Positions 52,025 through 60,628 are shown, numbered from the stretch's first letter. The stretch: 64,000 nucleotides of DNA from Streptomyces sp. M92 (GCF_028473745.1 NZ_CP101137.1:4898001-4962000); one strand, 5' to 3'. Notes: generated by a model not told the origin, from the letters alone. Numbers and translations are program-made.

Positions 52025-53112
52025 CGGCCCGCCGCGCGCCCTGGCCGGGCGACCTCCGCGACGAGGCCGGGCACGCCCAGCCCCCGGCCGCAGCCCCCGG
52101 GCCGTCCGACGAGAGGGCCCTGCTCGACCGGCTGGCCGAGGCCGTCGACGCCTCCGACGCGCCCGACGCCGTCTTCGCCGTCTCCCGGCACGGCCGGCGC
52201 ACCCTCCACAGCGGCGGCACGGCCACAGCGCCCGACGTCCCCCGCCAGGACCTGCGCTACGAGATCGGCTCGGCCTCCAAGACCCTCACCGGACTGCTGC
52301 TGACCTTGCTCATCCGGCGCGGCGTGCTCACCGGAGCCGAACCGGCCGCCGCCTGCCTGGATCCCGGCCACCCGGTGGGCCCGCACCCCGTGACCCTCGC
52401 CCACCTCGTCACCCACACCTCGGGGCTCCCGGCGCTGCCCGCCGACTTCGTCCCCCGCGCCCTGCCCGCCTGGCGCACCAACCCCTACGCCCGCTACCCG
52501 GCCGAGCGGCTGACCGGTGCCTTCCTGCGCCACGGCCCGCGCCACCGCCCCGGAACCCGCTGGCACTACTCCAACTACGGCGTCTCCGTCCTCGGCCACG
52601 CCTTGGCCGCGGCCACCGGCAGGACCTGGGACGACCTGCTCACCGGTCAGGTCCTGCGCCCCCTCGGCATGAGCGGCACCGCCCTGCGCGCGGAGGACGA
52701 CAAGACCGACGCAACCGGCCACCGCAGGGACGGCCGGACCCCGGTCCCGGCCTTCGACGCGGGCGGCTTCCAGGCGGCGGGCGCCGTCCGGTCCACCCCG
52801 CACGACCTGCTCACCTTCCTGGAGGCCCACCTCGACCCGGCCCGCTCACCCCTGGCCGGCGCGCTGCGGGCGGTACGCGTGCCGGTGCTCCGCCGCGGGC
52901 TCGGGCACCGGCACGTGCACACGGTGGCGTGGTTCCGGCACCCCACCGACGGCGGGCCGATGTACTTCCACAGCGGCGCCACCCTCGGCCAGCAGGCGTT
53001 CCTCGGCTTCCGCCCCGACACCGGCACGGCGCTGGCCGCGGTCTGCACCCGCCGCTTCCGTGCCCGGGACCCGTTCATCGCCACCGCCTACGCGCTCCTC
53101 GCCGGGCCATGA
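52021..53112 (+). CDS. Serine hydrolase (beta-lactamase/transpeptidase-like)
   Basis: 363 aa penicillin-binding-protein-fold hydrolase. The three motifs are complete: SASK (Ser84, Lys87), YSN (Tyr183-Asn185) and HSG (317-319). No signal peptide is present, so it is predicted cytoplasmic, unlike most family members. Relatives are D-Ala-D-Ala carboxypeptidases, esterases, and peptide- or amide-bond-forming or -cleaving enzymes. The ATG overlaps the preceding stop, tying it to the peptide operon, where it could hydrolyse, transacylate or release a modified peptide. A terminator follows the stop. Confidence 0.88.
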   Translation: MTARRAPWPGDLRDEAGHAQPPAAAPGPSDERALLDRLAEAVDASDAPDAVFAVSRHGRRTLHSGGTATAPDVPRQDLRYEIGSASKTLTGLLLTLLIRRGVLTGAEPAAACLDPGHPVGPHPVTLAHLVTHTSGLPALPADFVPRALPAWRTNPYARYPAERLTGAFLRHGPRHRPGTRWHYSNYGVSVLGHALAAATGRTWDDLLTGQVLRPLGMSGTALRAEDDKTDATGHRRDGRTPVPAFDAGGFQAAGAVRSTPHDLLTFLEAHLDPARSPLAGALRAVRVPVLRRGLGHRHVHTVAWFRHPTDGGPMYFHSGATLGQQAFLGFRPDTGTALAAVCTRRFRARDPFIATAYALLAGP

Positions 53113-53115
53113 CGA

Positions 53116-53155
53116 GGGCGCGGGGCCGCCGCCTCGCACCAGCGGCCCCGCGCCC
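53116..53155. terminator. Terminator closing the peptide operon
   Basis: Perfect 13-bp inverted repeat (GGGCGCGGGGCCG / CGGCCCCGCGCCC) with a 14-base loop, starting four bases after the serine hydrolase stop and shared with the convergent protease gene. Confidence 0.7.
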
Positions 53156-53180
53156 GAGCCGCAGGACGGCTCACCCTCCG

Positions 53181-54557
53181 TCAGACACGCTGCCACAGGG
53201 CCGGCGTGGCCTCGGGCGACCAGACGCCCTGCGCCTGGTGGTTCTGCAGGCACCGGTAGCGCAGCCCCGCGTGGGACACCGTGGTTCCGGCCTCGTAGAC
53301 CCGGCCGGCGGTCCACGCGTCCGCCGCCGCGTTGTCCTGCGGCGCGGGCGTGCCCGACTCGGCGGAGGTCGTCCTCAGGGTGAGGCCGAAGTCGCTGAGC
53401 AGCGGATTGACCGGCTGGTAGAAGGTGGTTCCGCCGTTCGTGCAGTCGCCGGAGCCGCCGGACGTGGTGCCCTGCGCCTGGGTGCCCGCGACGAAGGGGC
53501 CGCCGGAGTCGCCGGGTTCGGCGCACACCGTGGTCTGGGTCAGGCCGTCCACGGTGCCCTGCGGGTAGCTGACGCTCGTGTCGTGCTGCTGGACCGTGCC
53601 GCAGTGCCACCCGGTGGTGGAGCCGGAGCGGCAGACGGACGCGCCCACGAGCGCCTCCACCGAGCCGTCGATCCGCACCCTCTGGCCGCCCTCGCCGTTG
53701 ACGTCCGGGGTGGCGGTCCAGTCGGCGTTGACGCCCACCCAGGCCATGTCCTTGCCCGGGAAGGTGGACGCCTGGAAGGTGCCCTGGTCGGTCTCGTCGA
53801 CTCCGGTGGTCGTCGCGCCCGGCTCGCCGCAGTGGCCGGCCGTGGCGAAGCCCTGCTGCTGGTCCTTGGTGACGGAGAAGCCGATGGAGCAGCGGGCCTG
53901 GCCGTCGATGTAGTAGGCGTCGCCGCCGACGAGGTCCTTGAACACCCGGGGGCGGTCGGCCGAGACCCGGACACCGACGTCCTGGCCGGCGACCCCGGCG
54001 GCCTCGACGAAGTCCGCTGCGGCCGACTCGCTGGTGGCCTGCACCACGACCCGGTTGGTCCTGACGTCGACGAACCAGACCGGCGTCTCGTGCGTCCCGG
54101 TTCGCGCGGCGGCGGCGTCCAGCTTCTCCTTGACCGAGCGGAGCTCCGCCAGCCCCTTCTCGACGACCGCCGCCTCGGCGCCCTGGGCCTCGATGGCGGC
54201 CGTGTCCGCGGCGTCGGTGGTGGCGACGGTCAGTTCGGCGGAGGTCGCGCCGCTCACCCAGGCCCCGGCGAAGCGGTCGCCCAGCGTGTTGCGCAGCATG
54301 CCCGCGCGGGTGCCCGCCTCGGCCTCGTTGACCAGCCGGGCCGACGCCTGGGCCGGCGTCAGTTCCAGGTCCCGTTGCATGGCGCGCAGCACCTGCGCCC
54401 CGGGTGTGTCCGCGCCGAGCGTCCGCGCGGCGGCGGACACCGGTCCAGGAGCCGGCGGCGGGGCGGCCGACGCCGCGGCGGGGACTGCGGTCAGGACCAG
54501 GGCGCCGAGCGCGGTGAGGGCTGCGCGGCGGCTGCGCGCGGCATGTCTGCCGACCAT
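53181..54557 (-). CDS. Secreted S1-family protease, streptogrisin C-like, with chitin-binding tail
   Basis: 458 aa preproprotein. Signal peptide about 1-31 (ALGALVLTAVPAAASA), then an alpha-lytic-type prodomain to about 205. The mature chymotrypsin-fold protease has His242 (ATAGHCG), Asp270 (GKDMAWVGVN) and Ser351 (EPGDSGGPF), with cysteines for disulfides at 223/243 and 309/319. After a linker near 400-412 comes a CBM5/12-like module (AWTAGRVYEAGTTVSHAG to WSPEATPALWQRV) with the surface Trp residues expected for chitin binding. AAGGAGG precedes the ATG. Similar in plan to SprC. Probably nutritional. Confidence 0.95.
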   Translation of the reverse strand: MVGRHAARSRRAALTALGALVLTAVPAAASAAPPPAPGPVSAAARTLGADTPGAQVLRAMQRDLELTPAQASARLVNEAEAGTRAGMLRNTLGDRFAGAWVSGATSAELTVATTDAADTAAIEAQGAEAAVVEKGLAELRSVKEKLDAAAARTGTHETPVWFVDVRTNRVVVQATSESAAADFVEAAGVAGQDVGVRVSADRPRVFKDLVGGDAYYIDGQARCSIGFSVTKDQQQGFATAGHCGEPGATTTGVDETDQGTFQASTFPGKDMAWVGVNADWTATPDVNGEGGQRVRIDGSVEALVGASVCRSGSTTGWHCGTVQQHDTSVSYPQGTVDGLTQTTVCAEPGDSGGPFVAGTQAQGTTSGGSGDCTNGGTTFYQPVNPLLSDFGLTLRTTSAESGTPAPQDNAAADAWTAGRVYEAGTTVSHAGLRYRCLQNHQAQGVWSPEATPALWQRV

Positions 54558-54738
54558 GCGATGTGCCTCCTTCGAGGGCTGTGCGAGACAGCGGGTGTCG
54601 GTGGGTGACCACGGGGTCGTGGTGCGGGTCCGGCGAAGTCACAGTCCTTGCCGGTGGGGTCCGCGGCCATGTCCGCGCCGGGCGTCATTCGCGCGATGGG
54701 GGACGCGGCGGGTGCCAAGTGCAGTACGCCGGCGGGCG

Positions 54739-56400
54739 TCAGGCGGGGGCCAGTCCCGGGTTGCCCGCCTCGGTGACGAAGGAGGCGGCCGTGGTGACGG
54801 GGGCGCCGGGCGTGCTGATGGCGGAGACCGTCCGGAAGTCGAGGCGGGTGGCCTGGCGGCCGAGTTCGGCGCGGACGTACCCGCGCTTGCCGTTGTAGAA
54901 CTTCATGTGCGGGTTGGCCCGCATGTACAGGTCCCAGTTGGCGGGCTGCTCCACGCCGTCCCGGCCGCTGGCGACCGAGGTGCAGGTGACCTCCGTGCCG
55001 ACGGTGGCCGACGCCGGGTCGTCGAAGTCCTCCTTGACGTCGAGGGCGTACCCCACGTGCACGTCACCGGTGAGGATCAGCCAGTTCTCGACGCCGGCGG
55101 CCTTCGCCCCGGCGACCACCCGGTCGCGGGAGGCGCGGTAGCCGTCCCAGGCGTCCATGGAGAGCGCGGCGTCGGCGGTCACGTCGAACTTGCGCTGGGA
55201 GAAGCAGACCTGCTGGGGCATCACGTTCCACAGCGCCGTCGAGTTCCGCCAGCCCTCCAGCAGCCACTGCTCCTGCGCCGCGCCGGTGATGGTGCGCGCC
55301 GGGTCGTCGGACTCCGGTCCGGGGGCGTGCGGCCGGTCGTCGTAGGCCTGGTCGGACCGGTACTGCCGGGTGTCGAGGATGTCGAACTGGGCGAGCGTGC
55401 CCCAGTGCAGCCTGCGGTAGAGCCGGGCGTCCGGGCCCTGGGGCAGCTGGGCGGCGCGCAGCGGCTGGTTCTCCCAGTACGCGCGGTAGGCGGCCGCCCT
55501 CCGCAGCAGGAACTCCTCCGGAGGGATGCCGTTCTCGGGGATGTCGTCGGCGTAGTTGTTCTCGGTCTCGTGGTCGTCCCAGGCGACCACGAAGGGGTGC
55601 GCGGCGTGGGCCGCCTTGAGGTCCTCGTCGCTCTTGTACAGGGAGTAGCGCAGCCGGTAGTCCGCGAGGGTCATGGTCTCGCGGTTGAAGACGTCGGGCA
55701 GCACGCGGTCGGTGTAGCGGCGCTCGCCGCCCGACGGGTTCACCGCGTACTCGTACAGGTAGTCGCCGAGGTGGAAGACCACGTCGACGTCGTCCTGGGC
55801 CAGGTGCCGCAGTACGGTGTAGTAACCGTCCATGTACGCCTGGCAGGCGACGGCCCCCAGCCTCAGCGTGGCGGCGGCGCTGCCCGCCGGCGGCGCGGTG
55901 CGGGTGCGGCCCGCGGGGCTGATCCAGGCACCGGCCCGGAACCGGTAGTAGTACACGGTGCCCGGCGTCAGGCCCCGCACGTCGACGTGCACGCTGTGGT
56001 TGTACTCGGCGTGCGCGTCGGCGGTGCCCCGGAACAGGACGGCCGCGAAGTACTCGTCGAGGGCCACCTCCCACTCGACCGTGACCCGCTCCGTGCCCAT
56101 GCCGCCGTCCTCCAGGAACGGCTCGGGCGCGAGCCGGGTCCACAGCAGCACCGAGTCCGGCAGCGGATCACCGGAGGCGACGCCCAGCGTGAACGGGTCT
56201 TTGGTGATCCGGGCGGCGCGCTCGGGCGCGGCCACCGCGCCGCGGGCCGGGGCGTTGGTGGAGAAGGCGAGCGCGGCGGCGGCCGCGGTGACGGTGAGGA
56301 AACGCCGGCGGGCCAGGTGGCGCGCGGCGGCGCCCAGCACGGCGTCGTGCGGGGAGAAGGCGTGCTCGGCCAGTCGGCGGTGACGGCCCGTGGGCGCCAT
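54739..56400 (-). CDS. phoD: Tat-exported alkaline phosphatase D family phosphodiesterase
   Basis: 553 aa. A twin-arginine signal (RRRFLTVTAAAAALAFS) starts near residue 31. The N-terminal fibronectin-like PhoD domain follows (FTLGVASGDPLPDSVLLWTR). The catalytic metallophosphatase blocks are GAVACQAYMDGYYTVLRHL, DVVFHLGDYLYEY, WDDHETENNYADD and ILTGDVHVG, supplying the Fe/Ca ligands. The Bacillus-type entry cysteine is present. It releases phosphate from phosphodiesters outside the cell. GAGAGGAC precedes the ATG. No convincing PHO box is seen upstream. Confidence 0.95.
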   Translation of the reverse strand: MAPTGRHRRLAEHAFSPHDAVLGAAARHLARRRFLTVTAAAAALAFSTNAPARGAVAAPERAARITKDPFTLGVASGDPLPDSVLLWTRLAPEPFLEDGGMGTERVTVEWEVALDEYFAAVLFRGTADAHAEYNHSVHVDVRGLTPGTVYYYRFRAGAWISPAGRTRTAPPAGSAAATLRLGAVACQAYMDGYYTVLRHLAQDDVDVVFHLGDYLYEYAVNPSGGERRYTDRVLPDVFNRETMTLADYRLRYSLYKSDEDLKAAHAAHPFVVAWDDHETENNYADDIPENGIPPEEFLLRRAAAYRAYWENQPLRAAQLPQGPDARLYRRLHWGTLAQFDILDTRQYRSDQAYDDRPHAPGPESDDPARTITGAAQEQWLLEGWRNSTALWNVMPQQVCFSQRKFDVTADAALSMDAWDGYRASRDRVVAGAKAAGVENWLILTGDVHVGYALDVKEDFDDPASATVGTEVTCTSVASGRDGVEQPANWDLYMRANPHMKFYNGKRGYVRAELGRQATRLDFRTVSAISTPGAPVTTAASFVTEAGNPGLAPA

Positions 56401-56597
56401 CTGGTGTCCTCTCGTACGGGGCGGGCGTCCTGCCCGGGATGCGCGGACCCCGCATGCTAAGCAGACAAAACGTCCGAAACCGGCAGGGCTTGCGGAGTGA
56501 TCACACAGGAGGACGTACGCGCGTGTGGACGCCGTGCCCCGGGGGCACCCGGACGCGGGTGGAGAGGGCAGGGAGAGGAAGGCGGTGGGCGGAGCCG

Positions 56598-56903
56598 ATG
56601 GCCAGGACCCGGCGTTACGAGGTGGCGGCCTCCGGTCGCTGGTGGGACGAGGAGGACAACCGCTGGCTGCCGGCCGGCGAGGTGCACGCGTGGGAGCAGG
56701 GCACGAACCAGACCGTGTGCGGACTGTCCCTGCACCGCTCGCGGCTGGCCCGGTTCGCGGCCGTCGGCTGGAGCGATGTGCTGCCCGAGTCCGGCGGCGC
56801 GGCGGACGCCGTCCGCCGGGTCTGCCCGCGCTGCGCGGCGGTGGCCGGCCGCCGGACAGCGGGCGACCGGCCGGGCTGGCGACGGGTGAACCCGCGCCCC
56901 TGA
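56598..56903 (+). CDS. Hypothetical small protein with a zinc-ribbon-like CxxC
   Basis: 101 aa. It contains RYEVAASGRWWDEEDNRWLP, HAWEQGTNQTVCGLSLHRS and VCPRCAAVAG. The single cysteine plus CPRC could bind one metal. Similar short proteins are widespread in Streptomyces and unassigned. The ATG has a GGAG site. It lies between PhoD and a convergent methyltransferase. Confidence 0.75.
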   Translation: MARTRRYEVAASGRWWDEEDNRWLPAGEVHAWEQGTNQTVCGLSLHRSRLARFAAVGWSDVLPESGGAADAVRRVCPRCAAVAGRRTAGDRPGWRRVNPRP

Positions 56904-56924
56904 GACCGGGGCGCGGGCCTCGGG

Positions 56925-57620
56925 TCAGGACGGCAGCGGTGTGCGGCTGACCCGGATCTTGGACTGGCCGTGCGGCCGCTTCTCCCAGTCCTCCATGAAC
57001 CGCGCGTGCAGGTTGTGCTGGGCCGCCAGTGTGAGCAGCGTGTCGGTGCGGTAGTAGAAGTCCTCGCGCAGCACCTGGTGCTCCGTCCCCTCGGTGCGGT
57101 CGAAGGTGAAGTCGAAGAACCCCGTGTCGGTCAGGACGCGGCCGACGTGAGCGAGGCACTCGTCGATGACACTCAGCGGCGAGTGCGAGAAGACGCTGTG
57201 CGCGTGGACGACGTCGAAGTGGCCGTCCGGCAGGAACTCCAGCTTCAGGTCCCCGGTGATGGTCAGGTGGGGCAGCTTGGCCTGGAGGCCGTGCTCGGTC
57301 ACCGTCTGCTTCGCGGCGATCAGTATGTCCGGCGAGATGTCGATGCCGTAGTAGTGGCCGGTGTCGAGGTGGTCGATGAAGTGCCGGCCGCCGCGCAGGT
57401 TGCCGCAGCCGATGTCGAGCATGCGGTGCTCCGGGCGCAGTCCGTGCTCGATCAGGTAGTCGAACTGCATCTGTCCCAGCGCCAGCCAGCGGTCGTGGGT
57501 CCGGCTGCCGACCGCCGCCTCGGGGCTGCGGCGGGCGTCGGAGGCCATCACCGCCCGGTAGTAGCCGACGTGGTCCGGGTGCTTGAACCGCAGCCACGCG
57601 TCCCGGCCGGCCCGGCGCAC
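56925..57620 (-). CDS. SAM-dependent methyltransferase, N-terminus apparently frameshifted
   Basis: 231 aa from GTG 57620 cover a complete class I methyltransferase: MLDIGCGNLRGGRHFIDHLD (motif I), YYGIDISPDIL (motif II) and FDVVHAHSVFSHSPLSVIDE. A further N-terminal segment (MPKDAKSPKKLRSNRAALTH, ending YALRHPD) lies upstream in another frame from ATG 57724, with a good GGAGG site. Together they read as one protein of about 265 aa joined by a single-base loss near 57630. It is either a sequencing error or a truncated gene. The acceptor is unknown. Confidence 0.8.
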   Translation of the reverse strand: MRRAGRDAWLRFKHPDHVGYYRAVMASDARRSPEAAVGSRTHDRWLALGQMQFDYLIEHGLRPEHRMLDIGCGNLRGGRHFIDHLDTGHYYGIDISPDILIAAKQTVTEHGLQAKLPHLTITGDLKLEFLPDGHFDVVHAHSVFSHSPLSVIDECLAHVGRVLTDTGFFDFTFDRTEGTEHQVLREDFYYRTDTLLTLAAQHNLHARFMEDWEKRPHGQSKIRVSRTPLPS

Positions 57621-57786
57621 GTACGGGCCGACACGTCGGGGTGGCGCAGCGCGTAGCCGACCTTGTGGGTGAGCGCGGCGCGGTTGCTGCGCAGTTTCTT
57701 CGGGGACTTGGCGTCCTTGGGCATGACGGTTCGACCTCCGGGTGAGGGGCTGAGGTGGGACGGTGCGGGAGGTGCCGCAGAGAGTG

Positions 57787-58743
57787 TCAGATCCGGCGGC
57801 GCAGCAACAGGACCGTGACGAGGGCGAGTGCGAGCGCGAGGCCGCCGAGGAGCGCGGTGTCGGTCCACTGGAACGCCCAGTAGTCGCCTGCGGGGTTCGC
57901 CTCGTAGAAGCGTGCGACGTAACCGTGCTGCGTCATGCACTCCTTCAGCTCGCGCCCGGACGGGTAGGGGCAGTCCAGGACGTCGTCCCGGCGGCCGGAC
58001 GCCGTGATCAGGCCGTAGTGCCCGGTGGACCACTTCTCGCCCATCGGCGGCTTGGGCCGCCACCCGTCGCTGACGTAGGTGTGCGGCGGGACCAGGAGCC
58101 GGGCCCGGTGGGTCCACTGCACCAGTGCCGTCACCGCGGCCGTGACCAGCAGCGTCCACGCCATGGCGGACAGCACCCGGCGGGTCAGCAGCCCGGCGAG
58201 GGTGCCCACGGCCAGGCCGCACAGCGCGGCGGCGACGGCGGCGGGACCGGAACCGGTGAGCGCGGTGGCCTCGTACCAGAAGACGCCGTAGCTGTGGTTG
58301 GCCGCGGGCTCCCACCACCAGCGGAACAGCAGGGCCAGCGATCCGGAGAGCGCCACGGTGCCCACCGCGGCGAGGACGAGGCGGGAGGCGAACCACTGGG
58401 CCCGGCTCACGCCCTGCGCCAGCACCATCCGGTGCGTGCCCAGCTCCCGGTCGCGGCCCAGCAGCGGCGCGCCCCAGAACATGCCGACCAGCGTGGGCAG
58501 GGCGATGTTGAGCGCGCCGAGCAGCTTGAGCGGTTCGACGTCCAGGAACTGCGGCAGCCCGTCACCGGGCCGGCTGCAGAACAGCGGGCCGGGATCGCAG
58601 TGGTCGAACAGCCCGCTGTGCAGGTCGTCCAGCATGCCCGAGCGGAAGTACGTGGCGAGCGCGGCGGCGACGACCAGGACGGCCGCGCCGCAGCCGACCA
58701 GCACCCGCTGCTGGCGCCAGGCCAGCCACAGCGTGCCCTTCAC
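57787..58743 (-). CDS. ABC-2 type transporter permease
   Basis: 318 aa with six hydrophobic segments, beginning LWLAWRQQRVLVGCGAAVLV and ending LALALALVTVLLLRRR. A large extracytoplasmic loop after the first helix contains paired cysteines (FDHCDPGPLFCSRPG), and another lies before the last helix (VLDCPYPSGRELKECM), suggesting disulfides. The GTG start overlaps the ATPase stop. It forms a GntR-ATPase-permease operon of the ytr type, often induced by cell-envelope antibiotics. Substrate unknown. Confidence 0.9.
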   Translation of the reverse strand: MKGTLWLAWRQQRVLVGCGAAVLVVAAALATYFRSGMLDDLHSGLFDHCDPGPLFCSRPGDGLPQFLDVEPLKLLGALNIALPTLVGMFWGAPLLGRDRELGTHRMVLAQGVSRAQWFASRLVLAAVGTVALSGSLALLFRWWWEPAANHSYGVFWYEATALTGSGPAAVAAALCGLAVGTLAGLLTRRVLSAMAWTLLVTAAVTALVQWTHRARLLVPPHTYVSDGWRPKPPMGEKWSTGHYGLITASGRRDDVLDCPYPSGRELKECMTQHGYVARFYEANPAGDYWAFQWTDTALLGGLALALALVTVLLLRRRI

Positions 58744-59627
58744 GCCGCCTCCTCGCTGCCCTCGGCGCCGGAGCGCAGATGGCCGAGGAGGATCTCCTCC
58801 AGGCCGGGCCGCTCGACGTGCCAGTCGCCGCCGAGCGGGCCCCGGGGGCGTATCAGCGCGGTCAGCTGCCGTCCGTGCGTGCGTTGCCGCACCACTTCGT
58901 GGCGCCGCAGTCCGGGTGCCTCGTCGGCGTGCCCGGTGACCAGGGCGTGGCCCTCGCGGAGCGCGTCGGTGTCCTCGTCCAGCGCGACCCGGCCGGCCCG
59001 CAGCAGCAGTACCCGGTCGCAGGTCTGCTCCAGGTCGGGCAGGACGTGCGAGGACAGCACGATGCTCACCTCGCGCTCGGCCGCCTCGGCCATCAGGGTC
59101 GCCATGATCTCCTCGCGCACCACCGGGTCGAGGTCGGCGAGGGGCTCGTCCAGGAGCAGCAGCTCCGGCCGCTTGCCGAGGGCCAGGGCGAGCGCGACCC
59201 GGGTGCGCCGGCCCGGTGACAGCTCGCCCACGCGGGCTGTGAGGGGGATGCCGCCCTCGCCCACGACCCGCTCGGCGACCGTCCGGTCCCAGACGGCGTT
59301 CAGCTTGCCGCCCATGCGCAGGGTGTCGGCCACCGTGAAGCGCGGGTAGAGCGGCTTGTCCTGGGTGAGCAGGGCGACCCGGGTGCGGGCCGCGGCGGAG
59401 TCCGGCGCGGTGCCCAGGGCCCGGATCTCTCCGTGGGTGGGCCGCAGCAGGCCGCCGGCCAGATGCAGCAGGGTGCTCTTGCCCGCGCCGTTGCGGCCCA
59501 CCAGCGCGGTGATCCGACCGCGGGGCACCGTGAACTTGCAGTCCCGCAGGGCCCAGTCGCCGCGTGCCCGGTAGCGGAACCCGAGCTCCGTGGCGTGCAG
59601 CGCGGCGGGCTCGTCCGGCCCGGTCAT
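58740..59627 (-). CDS. ABC transporter ATP-binding protein
   Basis: 295 aa. Walker A is ALVGRNGAGKSTLLHLAGGL, the Q-loop is ALLTQDKPLYPRFTV, Walker B is LLLLDEPLADLDP, and the H-loop is IVLSSHVL. The signature is ELSPGRRTRVALALALG, with SPG in place of the common SGG, so ATP hydrolysis may be altered but is still plausible. The C-terminal 80 residues form a regulatory domain. Its ATG overlaps the GntR stop, and its stop overlaps the permease start. Confidence 0.92.
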   Translation of the reverse strand: MTGPDEPAALHATELGFRYRARGDWALRDCKFTVPRGRITALVGRNGAGKSTLLHLAGGLLRPTHGEIRALGTAPDSAAARTRVALLTQDKPLYPRFTVADTLRMGGKLNAVWDRTVAERVVGEGGIPLTARVGELSPGRRTRVALALALGKRPELLLLDEPLADLDPVVREEIMATLMAEAAEREVSIVLSSHVLPDLEQTCDRVLLLRAGRVALDEDTDALREGHALVTGHADEAPGLRRHEVVRQRTHGRQLTALIRPRGPLGGDWHVERPGLEEILLGHLRSGAEGSEEAA

Positions 59628-60130
59628 GCGTCCTCCTGTCTCCGTCCCCGGTCACCCGGGTCCTGATCGTGCCGCTCGCGCGGTTCGTGCTCGTGCGGTT
59701 CCTGCTCGCGCGGTTCGTGCCCGCGCCCCTCGGGCCCGTCCGGCTCGTGCGCGTCCAGGGCCGCCGTGACCAGGGCGAGGACGTCGTCCCGCTCGAGCCC
59801 GGCCGACCGGGCCCGTGCGACCCACTCGGCGAGGTCCGCGCGCAGCGGCGAGTCGTCCTCCGCGCCGGGCCGCGCCAGCGACCGCGTCACGAAGGTGCCG
59901 AGCCCGCGCCGCGACCGCACCAGACCGGCCTGCTCCAGGTCGCGATAGGCCCGGAACACGGTGTTGGGGTTGATGGCGGTGGCGGCGACGACCTCCTTGG
60001 CCGTCGGGAGCTTGTCCCCGACCCGCAGCACGCCCATCCGGAGCGCCTGCTCGGTCTGCCGCACGATCTGTACGTAGGCGGGTACGCCGCCGCGTCGATC
60101 GATCCGGTACTCGACCACGTCACCTTCCAT
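59624..60130 (-). CDS. GntR family regulator, YtrA type
   Basis: 168 aa. The N-terminal winged helix is VPAYVQIVRQTEQALRMGVL, DKLPTAKEVVAATAINPNTV and FRAYRDLEQAGLVRSRRGLG. The short C-terminal helical domain is typical of YtrA. The last 45 residues are an unusual His/Glu/Arg/Asp-rich tail built from HEPRE-like units, which could bind metal. It heads the operon with the ABC genes and probably represses it through the AT-rich operator upstream. The ATG at 60130 has no ribosome site; a GTG at 60118 follows GGAAGG and is an alternative. Confidence 0.88.
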   Translation of the reverse strand: MEGDVVEYRIDRRGGVPAYVQIVRQTEQALRMGVLRVGDKLPTAKEVVAATAINPNTVFRAYRDLEQAGLVRSRRGLGTFVTRSLARPGAEDDSPLRADLAEWVARARSAGLERDDVLALVTAALDAHEPDGPEGRGHEPREQEPHEHEPRERHDQDPGDRGRRQEDA

Positions 60131-60132
60131 GC

Positions 60133-60182
60133 TTTCATTAATTCATTAGTAGAAGCATGATCAGATGGTTCGCGGATGTCAA
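60133..60182 (-). promoter_or_regulatory. Promoter and GntR operator of the ytr-type operon
   Basis: On the minus strand, TTGACA (consensus -35, 60177-60182) is followed 17 bases on by CATGCT (-10). Then comes an AT-rich imperfect palindrome, CTACTAATGAATTAATGAAAG (core TAATGAATTA), just before the GntR start. The base composition is unlike anything nearby. Confidence 0.6.
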
Positions 60183-60253
60183 CTTCCCCGGATGGCGGCG
60201 CCGGCTTGACAGGCGGACGATGGGGTGGTGGGGACTGGGAAAGGAGGAGCGTC

Positions 60254-60613
60254 ATGCTGGAGGCGAAGACGCTCGACAAGCCGGACGAGCGGCGCGATTT
60301 CCCCCGGGGGCACATCGAGGCCGTGCACATGGAAGGACTCGACTTCGCCGTCGCCACCTTCGAACCGGGCTGGCGCTGGTCGGAGTCCGTGGGGCCCATC
60401 GCGGGCACCGACAGCTGCCTGATCCACCACAACTGCTACGTGGTGGAGGGCCGGATGCACGTCCGCATGGACGACGGCACCGAGAGCGAGGTGGGCCCCG
60501 GCGACGTGTTCGTCTGCTCGCCCGGTCACGACGCCTGGGTCGTGGGCGACGCGCAGTGCGTCGTTTACGACTTCGCGGGCGGCATGGCGAAGGAGTACGC
60601 CAAGGCCGACTAG
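60254..60613 (+). CDS. Cupin domain protein
   Basis: 119 aa single cupin barrel. Motif 1 is FEPGWRWSESVGPIAGTDSC followed by HHNCYVVEGRMHV; motif 2 is EVGPGDVFVCSPGHDAWVVG. Candidate metal ligands include the paired His in LIHHNCY, and the His in GHDAW. AAGGAGG precedes the ATG. Enzyme or storage role unknown. A strong hairpin terminator follows. Confidence 0.88.
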   Translation: MLEAKTLDKPDERRDFPRGHIEAVHMEGLDFAVATFEPGWRWSESVGPIAGTDSCLIHHNCYVVEGRMHVRMDDGTESEVGPGDVFVCSPGHDAWVVGDAQCVVYDFAGGMAKEYAKAD

Positions 60614-60628
60614 GAGCGCGTACGCGGG

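Noticed and set aside
56401..56500. PHO box upstream of phoD
   Set aside because: Two GTTT-containing units exist but are spaced 9 rather than 11 bases and do not match GTTCACC.
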